DNA from: JAABVY01 sp964496505
GTDB lineage: Bacteria > Zixibacteria > MSB-5A5 > JAABVY01
Direction of reading: 5' to 3'
Assembly (NCBI GenBank): GCA_964496505.1
Contig: CAZBZV010000058.1
Location: 1-24,105 of the forward strand
Length of the DNA stretch: 24,105 bases
In this document: positions 1-7,444 of the stretch, piece after piece
Numbering within the stretch: the first letter of the stretch is position 1
How the letters are laid out: each line of letters opens with the position of its first letter
Made by a program: the position numbers and the translations under genes
The notes under the pieces: model-generated
The model's database searches: none
Seen by the model: the letters and a program-made list of their open reading frames with translations, nothing else
What the model was told of the DNA's origin: nothing

Positions 1-655
1 GTGTGCCCCGCGATCTGCGGGCAATTTCGAACGAACCTTCCTCGTCTATATTCACCCCCAGGATTTTGGCAGAGCGCCTGACAATTTTCTGAAGGCTCTT
101 GACATCATAATAGTCCAGCCGTCCCACAACCCCGAAACGCGACCGTAAGGGCGAAGTCAGGAGCCCGGCACGAGTGGTTGCGCCCACAAGCGTAAAATGC
201 TTGATCGGAAGCTGTACCGAACGCGCCGAAGGTCCTTTATCGAGCATTATCTCAAGTGAAAAATCCTCCATAGCTGGATATAGATATTCCTCAACCACAC
301 GGTTTAGTCGATGAATCTCATCAATAAACATCACCTCTCGCAGGTTCATATTGGTCAGGAGTCCGGCCAGATCGGCGGCGCGCTCCAGTACCGGCCCGGA
401 GGTGGATTTTATCTTCACGCCCAGTTCGTTGGCCATTATATGCGCCAGGGTTGTCTTGCCGAGTCCGGGGGGACCGTAGAGAAGTACATGGTCGAGGGCC
501 TCGCCACGATTGGAGGCAGCCTCTATAAAGACCTTCAGGTTATCCACCAGCTTTTTCTGGCCCACAAAATCATCGAATTTCTGGGGCCTGAGGGTGGCAT
601 CAAAATTCTCTTCTCCGGCGGCACGATCCGGCGCTGTAACTCGTTCTTTCGACAT
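1..655 (-). CDS. ruvB: Holliday junction branch-migration ATPase RuvB, 3' end outside window
   Basis: RuvB is the hexameric AAA+ motor that drives branch migration of Holliday junctions with RuvA and RuvC in the cytoplasm. About 218 residues are visible, reading from ATG at 655 towards base 1, so the C-terminal winged-helix part is cut off by the window edge; the family is usually near 340 residues. Visible motifs are the 'LRPQKFDDFVGQ' N-terminal signature, Walker A GPPGLGKT (about 61-68), Walker B FIDEIHR (about 110-116), sensor 1 GATTRAG (about 158-164) and the 'SPLRSRFG' arginine-finger region (about 168-174). No stop interrupts the visible part. The Shine-Dalgarno site is weak (AAGAGA just before the ATG). 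The gene is divergent from the membrane protein at 841. Identification is secure. Confidence 0.96.
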   Translation of the reverse strand, partial: MSKERVTAPDRAAGEENFDATLRPQKFDDFVGQKKLVDNLKVFIEAASNRGEALDHVLLYGPPGLGKTTLAHIMANELGVKIKSTSGPVLERAADLAGLLTNMNLREVMFIDEIHRLNRVVEEYLYPAMEDFSLEIMLDKGPSARSVQLPIKHFTLVGATTRAGLLTSPLRSRFGVVGRLDYYDVKSLQKIVRRSAKILGVNIDEEGSFEIARRSRGT

Positions 656-723
656 AATCTCTTAAGTTAAATAAAAAAACAGCCTTCGCAATCACAAAAT
701 ACGACGGTTACGAATGTTATGCG

Positions 724-732
724 AATATAGCA
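724..732 (-). promoter_or_regulatory. possible extended -10 promoter for ruvB
   Basis: On the minus strand this reads TGCTATATT, an extended -10 element (TG, one base, then a hexamer with 5 of 6 matches to TATAAT). It lies about 70 bases upstream of the ruvB ATG. No good -35 hexamer is present, which extended -10 promoters can tolerate. Pattern match only. Confidence 0.3.
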
Positions 733-756
733 CTGGCAGTCTATCCTAAATTAGAC

Positions 757-785
757 TTGACAAAACACAATAACATTTGTACAGA
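757..785 (+). promoter_or_regulatory. putative sigma-70 promoter for the membrane protein gene
   Basis: A perfect -35 hexamer TTGACA (757-762) is followed after 17 bases by TACAGA (780-785), a weak -10. The predicted start near 792 would give a leader of about 50 bases ending in a strong ribosome binding site (AAGGAGG, 830-836). The -35 is convincing; the -10 is not. Confidence 0.4.
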
Positions 786-840
786 TTTCAAGTAATATAC
801 AATAGAATTTTACTAAAGGGACATTTTACAAGGAGGTAAA

Positions 841-1521
841 ATGGGCAACTTCTTTTTCATAAAGCCTGCTCTGACTGCACTTGAAGAGGGGCGTTCGGTG
901 CGATTCGGAATATTTATCCTGATGTGGGTCATTGCAATAGCTGTAGTGATCGGCGGGATTGTGCAATGGATCGATTCATGGAATTTCGTGAGCGGGCAGG
1001 ATGCGGCCGGAGTGATCGGTGTTATAATCTTCCAGCTTATCTTTCTACTGCTGTTGTACTTCATATTTCAGATACTGGTTATAAGGGCTAGTGATGTTCT
1101 CAATGTGGAGGCTTTCGACAATGAGTTTACGGTGATTCCCGTTATGTCCGTGCTGGCGCGGACGGTGGGAGAACTGCTGGCCGTAGTCTGGATTTTCCTT
1201 GGAATCGGCGGCCTGATTGTATTCTGGTTTTCAGGGTATGCCCCCTATAGCACTGACTTTGGCCTGTTTGGAGTATTGGGCGGATCCGGATTTAAGGGCG
1301 GAGTGCTTGCATTAGTTGCAGGAATAGTGCAGGCCTTCGTAACGATAGTAATAGCCTACTTCTGGGCCGAGGTCATTATTCTGGGCCTGAAATGGTACCT
1401 GCACATGAAAAAAGTTCGTCAGATCGCAGACGGGTATGAGAAGCCTGCGCCGGTTGGCGCAACAGCCGGTCCGGAAGGCCCCAAGCCTGAGGGCGAAGGC
1501 GGCAAAGAGAAGAAGGAATAA
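841..1521 (+). CDS. uncharacterised integral membrane protein, four predicted helices
   Basis: This 226-residue protein has no family that I recognise. It shows four hydrophobic stretches long enough to span the membrane, at about residues 21-43, 57-82, 103-131 and 152-186. A soluble tail of about 40 residues is rich in Pro, Gly, Glu and Lys and ends in a charged GGKEKKE run. The segment between helices 2 and 3 is short and polar. The start is well supported, since AAGGAGG sits five bases before the ATG. The gene stands alone between ruvB (divergent) and a convergent small gene, with its own predicted promoter and terminator. A general membrane-domain family (DUF4282-like) was considered but cannot be confirmed by eye. 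Confidence 0.85.
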   Translation: MGNFFFIKPALTALEEGRSVRFGIFILMWVIAIAVVIGGIVQWIDSWNFVSGQDAAGVIGVIIFQLIFLLLLYFIFQILVIRASDVLNVEAFDNEFTVIPVMSVLARTVGELLAVVWIFLGIGGLIVFWFSGYAPYSTDFGLFGVLGGSGFKGGVLALVAGIVQAFVTIVIAYFWAEVIILGLKWYLHMKKVRQIADGYEKPAPVGATAGPEGPKPEGEGGKEKKE

Positions 1522-1581
1522 GGATAAAGCCGTTAAAAAATTATCCCAGCGCTTACGCAGTGGGGCACCCAATTCAAGATA

Positions 1582-1607
1582 GCCCTCGGGAATTAATTCC
1601 CGAGGGC
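1582..1607. terminator. perfect 26-bp palindrome, probable bidirectional terminator
   Basis: Arms GCCCTCGGGAATT and AATTCCCGAGGGC are exact reverse complements with no spacer. The site lies between two convergent genes (stops at 1521 and 1625). On the plus strand it is followed by ACAATTTT, a weak T tract. The location fits a shared terminator, although the weak T run leaves an operator or other protein-binding palindrome possible. Confidence 0.5.
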
Positions 1608-1624
1608 ACAATTTTAGGGTATTC

Positions 1625-1813
1625 CTATTCAGATTGATTTGTGACAAACAGGCATTTGCCGCGGTCGGGGTCATAGAGCTGACATTTGCGGTAGTCGCCG
1701 AACGGTACCACGCCGTCAGTGGCGAGGCAGTCCCAGTCGAAATCACGGCAAGGCAGTTCGCGGTTCTTTTCCTCGCGGCGTTCCTCTTTTGTCATTTCGA
1801 AAAGTTTCTGCAT
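1625..1813 (-). CDS. small four-cysteine hypothetical protein
   Basis: This 62-residue protein is of unknown function. After a charged, helical N-terminus (about 1-20, rich in Glu, Arg and Lys) it carries four cysteines at 22, 29, 44 and 54, giving C-x6-C-x14-C-x9-C with aromatic residues between them. That pattern fits a small zinc or iron-sulfur site; this is inference. The ATG at 1813 lies four bases past the stop of the upstream sigma-54 activator, so the gene is probably the last in that operon and translationally coupled. There is no strong Shine-Dalgarno site of its own. An internal ATG at codon 7 is an alternative start. The coding frame shows no stops and a natural composition, unlike the overlapping plus-strand frame. 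Confidence 0.6.
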   Translation of the reverse strand: MQKLFEMTKEERREEKNRELPCRDFDWDCLATDGVVPFGDYRKCQLYDPDRGKCLFVTNQSE

Positions 1814-1817
1814 GATA

Positions 1818-3173
1818 TCAATTTTCTGTCATGCCGTATTCATGTAGCTTGTTGCGAAGAGTGCGGGTAGTAATTCCAAGCTCATCGGCGGCCTTGGTGC
1901 GGTTGCCGCTATGGCGCTCTAAGGACTTCAGAATAAGTATCTTCTCCCCTTCCGAGATTGTAATCGGCTCGGAAAGCATATCCGACATCTCGGCATTTGG
2001 TCCAAGCCCCAGATATGAGGGGAAATCCTTATGGGTAACCACTGAATTTTTGGAAGTCACCACAGCACGATGAATCAGGTTCTCGAGCTCGCGCACATTG
2101 CCCGGCCAGGGATAGGCCTGCAGGAACTTCAAGGCCTTTTCCGAGACACCTTCAATATGGCGTTCATCCTCATCATTGAATTTTTGTATGAAATGATCGA
2201 TCAAGAGCGGAAGATCATCCTTGCGCTCTCTCAAAGGCGGGACTTCGATATTTATCACATTGAGGCGGTAGAATAAGTCCTCACGAAAATTACCTTTTTT
2301 GACCTCATCCATTAGATTGCGGTTTGACGTGGCAATCACGCGCACATCGACTTTGACCGACATGCCGGAGCCAACGCGCTCGAATTCGGATTCCTGAAGT
2401 ACTCTCAGTAGCTTGGCCTGAAGCCCCAGATCCATCTCCGAGACCTCGTCCAAGAGAAGCGATCCGCCGTCGGCAAGCTCGAAGCGCCCTTTGGTCTGCT
2501 TGATAGCGCCGGTAAAGGCGCCCTTTTCATGTCCGAAAAGCTCCGATTCGATCAGATTCTCGGGCAGAGCAGCACAGTTGATTCGGATAAAGGGCAGATC
2601 CTTGCGGGGACTGTTGTAATGAATCGCCTTGGCCACCAGTTCCTTACCGGTTCCGGATTCTCCGGTCAGAAGAATTGTCGCCTTGCTGTTGGCGGCGGTC
2701 CTGATCAGATCGAATATATCCAGGAGTTTTGCGTTCTGCCCCACAATATTATCAAAGCTGTATTTATCGCGAATCTGAGCCTTGAGAACCTTGTTCTCCA
2801 TCCTTAGAATGCGATGCTCCAGACCACGTTTGACCACGATTTCAATCTCATCGGGAGAAAAGGGCTTGAGAATATAATCATAAGCGCCCTTCTTCATGGC
2901 ATCCACGGCATTCTTTACAGTACCGTAGGCCGTAATCACCACCACAATGGAATCGGGAGCAATCGATTTGACTTTAGTTAAAAGAGTAATACCGTCCATC
3001 TCCGGCATGCGCACATCGGTAAGAATAAGATCAAAATCGTATTCTTCGATCAGACTCAGGGCCTCGACACCAGAGGAGGCGGAGTATACCGTATAGCCCG
3101 CGCGGGTCAGAGTTTCATTGATGAATTCATTTACGAGATTATCGTCGTCAACAACTAAAATCATATTACTCAT
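1818..3173 (-). CDS. NtrC-family sigma-54-dependent response regulator (FlrC/ZraR-like)
   Basis: This 451-residue protein activates transcription by sigma-54 RNA polymerase after phosphorylation. Domains run in the canonical order. The receiver (about 4-118) has acidic pair D10/D11, phospho-acceptor D53, T81 and K103. The AAA+ domain (about 143-380) has Walker A GESGTGKE (171-178), the sigma-54 contact loop GAFTGA (218-223) and Walker B LLLDE (239-243). A Fis-type helix-turn-helix covers about 418-447 (NRTKAADELGITTRTLRNKL). All key residues are intact, so it should be active. It starts 22 bases after the PAS histidine kinase, its probable partner, with GAGGT upstream. Placement beside chemotaxis genes resembles the FlrB/FlrC flagellar pair, but the targets cannot be read from this window. 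Confidence 0.95.
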   Translation of the reverse strand: MSNMILVVDDDNLVNEFINETLTRAGYTVYSASSGVEALSLIEEYDFDLILTDVRMPEMDGITLLTKVKSIAPDSIVVVITAYGTVKNAVDAMKKGAYDYILKPFSPDEIEIVVKRGLEHRILRMENKVLKAQIRDKYSFDNIVGQNAKLLDIFDLIRTAANSKATILLTGESGTGKELVAKAIHYNSPRKDLPFIRINCAALPENLIESELFGHEKGAFTGAIKQTKGRFELADGGSLLLDEVSEMDLGLQAKLLRVLQESEFERVGSGMSVKVDVRVIATSNRNLMDEVKKGNFREDLFYRLNVINIEVPPLRERKDDLPLLIDHFIQKFNDEDERHIEGVSEKALKFLQAYPWPGNVRELENLIHRAVVTSKNSVVTHKDFPSYLGLGPNAEMSDMLSEPITISEGEKILILKSLERHSGNRTKAADELGITTRTLRNKLHEYGMTEN

Positions 3174-3188
3174 TTGTGGATACCTCGA

Positions 3189-3204
3189 TTACATTTTAAT
3201 GTAA
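3189..3204. repeat. palindrome across the kinase stop codon
   Basis: TTACATT and AATGTAA arms separated by TT span the stop codon of the kinase gene, just upstream of the ribosome binding site of the sigma-54 activator. It could form a small AT-rich hairpin in the intercistronic mRNA. Function unknown. Confidence 0.35.
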
Positions 3205-4440
3205 GTTGGCAGGTATTTCAAGGGTAATATCTGTCCCCCGTCCGATTTCGGAATCTACTTTAACCTCACCTTTATGCATTAGTACCAGTTTTTTAACAGT
3301 GGCAAGTCCCAATCCGGTTCCGGATTTCCTGGTGGTAAAGAAAGGCGTGAAAAGCCTTTTCTTGTGCTCATCGCTGATACCGGCTCCGGCATCAGAAATC
3401 AAGATATTGAGCTTATCATCGCCAACAATGGACAGCCTTATGTCCGAAACCTGTCCGTCCTGTGCCTGATGAGCATTCAAGAGCAAATTAGTAAGACATT
3501 GCCTGATATGCTGCGGATCGAACCTCCATTCCAGAGATTCGGGCGAAATCAGCACGTCGATATTGGAGGCTTCCTCGTTCTGAGCCAGGGTCATCCGGAA
3601 ACTGCCGACAACATCATCGACGAAAGGTTTTAGCTTAACCGGCTTAATAGCGGGATGAACCTCCTGAGCATAGCTTAGAAGTGATGATACCGATTGATCC
3701 AGATTTTCGACGCCTTTGATTATCTTGTCCACGGTTTTGATACGGGGATCGTCATCGTCGAAATCTTTGCGCAATAGAGCTGCAAAACCGAGAATTCCGC
3801 CCAGGGGATTGCGCACTTCATGCGCCACGGTCGCGGCCATTTCACCCAGAGCGGCCAAAGTTTTGACCTTGGTAACCTCATCTTCAAGCTGACGAATTTT
3901 GGAAATGTCGTGATAGAGCTCCAGAGCGCCCGAGATCTGATCATACTCGTCATAAAGCAGAGCTGTCGATAGCGAGACTGTCAACCTTTCCCCTGTATTC
4001 AGAGTAATCAGTTTTTCTTCGGAAATTATGGGCGATCTGGTTTCAATTGTCTTCATCGCGGAAAGCTCGGGGTCACTGTCATCAGCGAATTCCAGCCCGT
4101 GAATAGCTGCTGTCTGCTGATCGGTCCTGAGAAGCTGGCAGGCGGCCCTGTTGAGCATGGTAATCTCGCCTTCCAGATTGTATACGACAATCCCGGATGG
4201 TACCGCTTCGGTCAGCATCTCCAGAAAATTCTGAGCTTTCTGATTTTCAATCAGCGCCTGACGAAGCCTGTAGTTGGTTTCCTCGAGCGCTTTATTCATC
4301 GACTCGAACTGAGTTTCGAGATTTTGGTAGGATGAATTGAGTTTTTCAATCAATCCGTCAAAATTCGAGAATGAATCACTCAATTCAGAAAGTCTGGAAA
4401 TATCAGGATTATGCCCTCTCTTAGATTTCTTATCGTCCAT
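3196..4440 (-). CDS. soluble PAS-domain sensor histidine kinase (FlrB/AtoS-like)
   Basis: This 414-residue kinase probably phosphorylates the adjacent NtrC-type regulator. It has no membrane segment, so it senses a cytoplasmic signal or partner. A predicted coiled coil (about 25-75) leads into a PAS domain (about 72-180). The HisKA domain has the H-box AHEVRNPLGG with phospho-acceptor His207. The HATPase domain has its N-box around NLLLNAHQA (318-326), G1 DAGAGI (350-355), F-box FTPFFTT (364-370) and G2 GTGLGLA (374-380). The N-box asparagine and both glycine-rich loops are intact. Domain order and size match FlrB/FleS-type kinases that pair with NtrC-type activators of flagellar genes; the exact role is inferred. 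There is no Shine-Dalgarno site before the ATG (see the promoter at 4448). Confidence 0.93.
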   Translation of the reverse strand: MDDKKSKRGHNPDISRLSELSDSFSNFDGLIEKLNSSYQNLETQFESMNKALEETNYRLRQALIENQKAQNFLEMLTEAVPSGIVVYNLEGEITMLNRAACQLLRTDQQTAAIHGLEFADDSDPELSAMKTIETRSPIISEEKLITLNTGERLTVSLSTALLYDEYDQISGALELYHDISKIRQLEDEVTKVKTLAALGEMAATVAHEVRNPLGGILGFAALLRKDFDDDDPRIKTVDKIIKGVENLDQSVSSLLSYAQEVHPAIKPVKLKPFVDDVVGSFRMTLAQNEEASNIDVLISPESLEWRFDPQHIRQCLTNLLLNAHQAQDGQVSDIRLSIVGDDKLNILISDAGAGISDEHKKRLFTPFFTTRKSGTGLGLATVKKLVLMHKGEVKVDSEIGRGTDITLEIPANLH

Positions 4441-4447
4441 GTGAAAA

Positions 4448-4475
4448 AATATACGTATGTAATTGCAGATCGCAA
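4448..4475 (-). promoter_or_regulatory. putative internal promoter giving a leaderless kinase mRNA
   Basis: On the minus strand TTGCGA (4475-4470) is followed after 16 bases by TATATT (4453-4448), matching the sigma-70 consensus at 4 of 6 and 5 of 6 positions. Only seven bases separate the -10 from the kinase ATG at 4440, so transcription would begin at or next to the start codon. This agrees with the absence of a ribosome binding site there. Pattern match, not proof. Confidence 0.35.
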
Positions 4476-4484
4476 TAAAAACTA

Positions 4485-5573
4485 TTAAAAAAAGGTCATA
4501 ATTTCTCGCGCAATGCTTTCTACGGAGACAATTTTGTCTGTGATTCCCGCCTCCACAGCCGCACGCGGCATGCCGTAGACAACGCAGGAGTTCTCATTCT
4601 GGGCGATTATTTTGCCTCCCAGGCTTTTTATTTTAGAAAGGCCCTTTACGCCGTCGGAACCCATGCCTGTCATAATGACTCCCAGCGAACGTCCCCGATA
4701 AATATCGGCAACAGATTCCATCATAACATCGACCGAGGGGATATGAAGCGCATCTGCGGGCTTGTCGCTGAGTGCAATCTCGGTTTTCGAGCCCCACCTT
4801 CTTACGGTCAAATGTCTGTCGCCGGGAGAGATATAGGCCAGGCCCGCGCTGACAGGTTCGCCATGCTCGGCCTCCTTTACATGCAGAGCGCTGATACCAT
4901 CGAGTCTCTGCGCCAGCGATTTGGTGAAATTCGGAGGCATATGTTGTACGACAACCACGCCAACCGGCATATCTTTCGGAAGGTTCGGTATAACCTGCTG
5001 GAGTGCAGGCGGTCCGCCGGTTGAGGTGCCGATTGCGACTATGTCGACATCTTTGCGGGAGTAGCTGCCCGATAAAGGCCGGGCCGGGGCTGCTGCGGAT
5101 TTGGAAGCCGGCCTGAGTCCGGGCTTGCGCCGCAGGCTGTAGTTTGCCATCAAAGTTCTCCGGCGGTTGTGAATAGCCCAGATTTTTTGAATAAGCGTCT
5201 CCTTGATCTTGACAATATCAAGGGAGACATAGGAAAGCTGCTTGGGAATAAAGTCCACTGCGCCCAGTTCAAGAGCATCGAGAGTGGCCTTAGCGCCGTC
5301 GCTGGTCAGCGAACTGACCATCATAACCGGCACCGGATGGGCATTCATGATTTTCCTCAGGGCGGTCAAACCGTCCATCTGAGGCATCTCGATATCCATC
5401 GTAACAAGATCGGGTTTGAGTTCCTCGACCTTTTCGACACCCTCAACTCCATTGCGGGCGGTGCCAATGACTTGAATATTGGGGTCCGATTCCAGCATAA
5501 GCGTTATCGCCTTGCGCATAAATGCGGAATCGTCAACAACCAGTACCCTGATCTGAGAGCCTTTCATCACCAT
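4485..5573 (-). CDS. cheB: chemotaxis protein-glutamate methylesterase/deamidase CheB
   Basis: CheB removes methyl groups from, and deamidates, glutamyl sites on chemoreceptors; phosphorylation by CheA activates it. The receiver (about 8-125) has D14/D15, phospho-acceptor D60 in TMDIEMPQMDG, and K111. A basic, Ala/Pro-rich linker covers about 136-172. The methylesterase domain (about 175-362) holds the full catalytic triad: Ser184 in GTSTGG, His211 in QHMPPNFT and Asp307 in TGMGSDG. The length of 362 is typical. The stop of cheA (TAG) overlaps an AGGA motif, and the ATG follows 10 bases after that stop, which points to coupled translation. A second ATG two codons in is an alternative. No receptor gene, its substrate, lies in this window. 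Confidence 0.97.
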   Translation of the reverse strand: MVMKGSQIRVLVVDDSAFMRKAITLMLESDPNIQVIGTARNGVEGVEKVEELKPDLVTMDIEMPQMDGLTALRKIMNAHPVPVMMVSSLTSDGAKATLDALELGAVDFIPKQLSYVSLDIVKIKETLIQKIWAIHNRRRTLMANYSLRRKPGLRPASKSAAAPARPLSGSYSRKDVDIVAIGTSTGGPPALQQVIPNLPKDMPVGVVVVQHMPPNFTKSLAQRLDGISALHVKEAEHGEPVSAGLAYISPGDRHLTVRRWGSKTEIALSDKPADALHIPSVDVMMESVADIYRGRSLGVIMTGMGSDGVKGLSKIKSLGGKIIAQNENSCVVYGMPRAAVEAGITDKIVSVESIAREIMTFF

Positions 5574-5583
5574 TATCTTATTC

Positions 5584-7407
5584 CTATTGTTTCTTGGCTA
5601 ATCCAAACAGGCCAAGTATATCTATTATGAGTCGAATACGTCCATCGCCCAGAATAGTCGCGCCCGAAATACCGGGAGTATTGCCCAGGTAAGCGCCCAG
5701 TGTCTTGATTACGACCTCTTCCTGTCCCAGAAGATCGGAGACAATCAGGCCCAGACGCTTTTCGGCCAGACCGACCACGACAACATATTCCTTTTTGTTC
5801 TTTTCGGTGTCGTCCGGTAAGCCCAGAACGCTGTTTAAATCTACAATTGGAAGGACAGTGTCGCGAAGCTTGATAACTTCCTGCTTATTAACATAATAGA
5901 TATCTTCTTTGTTGATCTTAACCGTTTCCAGAACAGAGGCGAGGGGAATGATCAGAATATCCTCCCCGGATTTCACCATGAGTCCCTGAATAATGGCAAG
6001 CGTGAGCGGGAGTTTGACATCAATCTTGGTGCCTCTTCCCTTTTCCGACTCGATCTCGATAATACCGCCCAACTTTTCGATATTGGTGCGGACTACATCC
6101 ATACCGACACCACGGCCGGAAACATCGGAAATCTTTTTAGCGGTCGAAAATCCGGGAGCGAAGATGAACTGCTGTATATCGGCGTCTGACATACCCGATA
6201 TTTCTTCCTCGGTGGTCAGGCCTTTTTCGATTGCTTTTTTTGCCAGAGCCTCGGTATCGAGACCTCTTCCGTCATCGGCAATCTCGATTATTATATTGGA
6301 GCCTTCCTGTCCAGCCTTAAGCCATACATTGCCGGTTTCGGGCTTGCCCTCGGCCGCTCGCTCCTCGGGCGTTTCGACACCGTGATCGCATGAATTTCTA
6401 ATCAGATGAACGAGAGGATCGCCGATCTCCTCGATCACGGTTTTATCCAGTTCGGTCTCTTCTCCGGAGATATTGAGATTGATCTTTTTATTCATATCGC
6501 GCGAGAGATCGCGAACCAGGCGCGGAAATTTATTGAAGGCGTTTCCTATGGGAAGCATGCGCATCTTCATCACCGCCATCTGGACTTCGGTGGTGATAAA
6601 GTTGATCTGTGTAGCGGTTTGATTGACCTTACCGGCAACCTCATCCCCTTCCCATTTTTGATTAATCTTGCCGGAGAGCTGCATCAATGAGTTTCTTCCC
6701 AGAACAAGTTCACCGACCATATTCATGAGGTTGTCGAGACGATTGACATCGACCCTGATAGTCTGCTCGGTTTTCTTACGGTCAAAAAACTCCTTTTTCT
6801 GAGCCGCCTTCTGTTCCTCCTGCTTTTCAGGCTTTTGCTCTCCAGTCTCGGCCGGAGCTTCTTTCGCTTCGAATTCAGGCTTGTCAGCGGGTTCTTCCTC
6901 CGGATGTTCCTTGGCTTTCTTTTTCGACTTGCCTTTTTTTGCGGAGGATTTCTTTTTGCCGGACTTCGCCTTCGGTTTTGAAGGCTTGGCAGACTCTGCC
7001 GATTCCCCCTGTTCGATAGCCCGGAGCTTGTCAATAACCGGCTTGAAATCGGTGCTGGTATCGCGGCCCTCTTTGATATCCTCAATAATCGCTTTGATAA
7101 TATCTATTGACTCAAGCAGGACATCGATCGTTTCCGGTGTTACCTTGATTTCACCCTTGCGCAGGCGGTTAAGCACATCCTCCATTGCATGAGTAAAGCT
7201 CATCAGGTCGTTAAAACCGAGGAATCCGGATGTGCCCTTGATTGTATGGGCTGACCGGAATATTTCGTTTAGAAGATCAAGGTTATCCGGTTCCTTCTCA
7301 AGAGTTACCAGATCCGAATCGAGTTTTGCAACCAGCTCGTCGGATTCAATCAGAAACTCCTCTATAATAGCCTGCATCTCATCTAATTCAGCAACAGCGT
7401 CCGACAT
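5584..7407 (-). CDS. cheA: chemotaxis sensor kinase CheA, lacking a P2 domain
   Basis: CheA autophosphorylates on its HPt domain and passes phosphate to CheY and CheB. Domain order: P1/HPt (about 8-130) with phospho-acceptor His54 in SAHTIKG; a low-complexity Lys/Ala/Glu linker (about 134-212) where the CheY-binding P2 domain normally sits; P3 dimerisation helices (about 213-285); P4 ATPase (about 290-468) with HLIRNSCDHG (334-343), DDGRGLD (378-384) and GRGVGMD (431-437); and P5 CheW-like (about 470-605). All catalytic motifs are intact. The 607-residue length is somewhat short, as expected without P2. The start is secure, with AAAGGAGG just upstream of the ATG. P5 implies a CheW/receptor partner, but none is encoded here. 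Confidence 0.97.
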   Translation of the reverse strand: MSDAVAELDEMQAIIEEFLIESDELVAKLDSDLVTLEKEPDNLDLLNEIFRSAHTIKGTSGFLGFNDLMSFTHAMEDVLNRLRKGEIKVTPETIDVLLESIDIIKAIIEDIKEGRDTSTDFKPVIDKLRAIEQGESAESAKPSKPKAKSGKKKSSAKKGKSKKKAKEHPEEEPADKPEFEAKEAPAETGEQKPEKQEEQKAAQKKEFFDRKKTEQTIRVDVNRLDNLMNMVGELVLGRNSLMQLSGKINQKWEGDEVAGKVNQTATQINFITTEVQMAVMKMRMLPIGNAFNKFPRLVRDLSRDMNKKINLNISGEETELDKTVIEEIGDPLVHLIRNSCDHGVETPEERAAEGKPETGNVWLKAGQEGSNIIIEIADDGRGLDTEALAKKAIEKGLTTEEEISGMSDADIQQFIFAPGFSTAKKISDVSGRGVGMDVVRTNIEKLGGIIEIESEKGRGTKIDVKLPLTLAIIQGLMVKSGEDILIIPLASVLETVKINKEDIYYVNKQEVIKLRDTVLPIVDLNSVLGLPDDTEKNKKEYVVVVGLAEKRLGLIVSDLLGQEEVVIKTLGAYLGNTPGISGATILGDGRIRLIIDILGLFGLAKKQ

Positions 7408-7444
7408 CAGACCTCCTTTTGCTTTGTATCAGGCAATCCGTTCA

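Noticed and set aside
1634..1870. 78-codon open frame on the plus strand
   Set aside because: It overlaps the four-cysteine gene and the end of the sigma-54 activator in antisense, with no ribosome binding site or recognisable domain.
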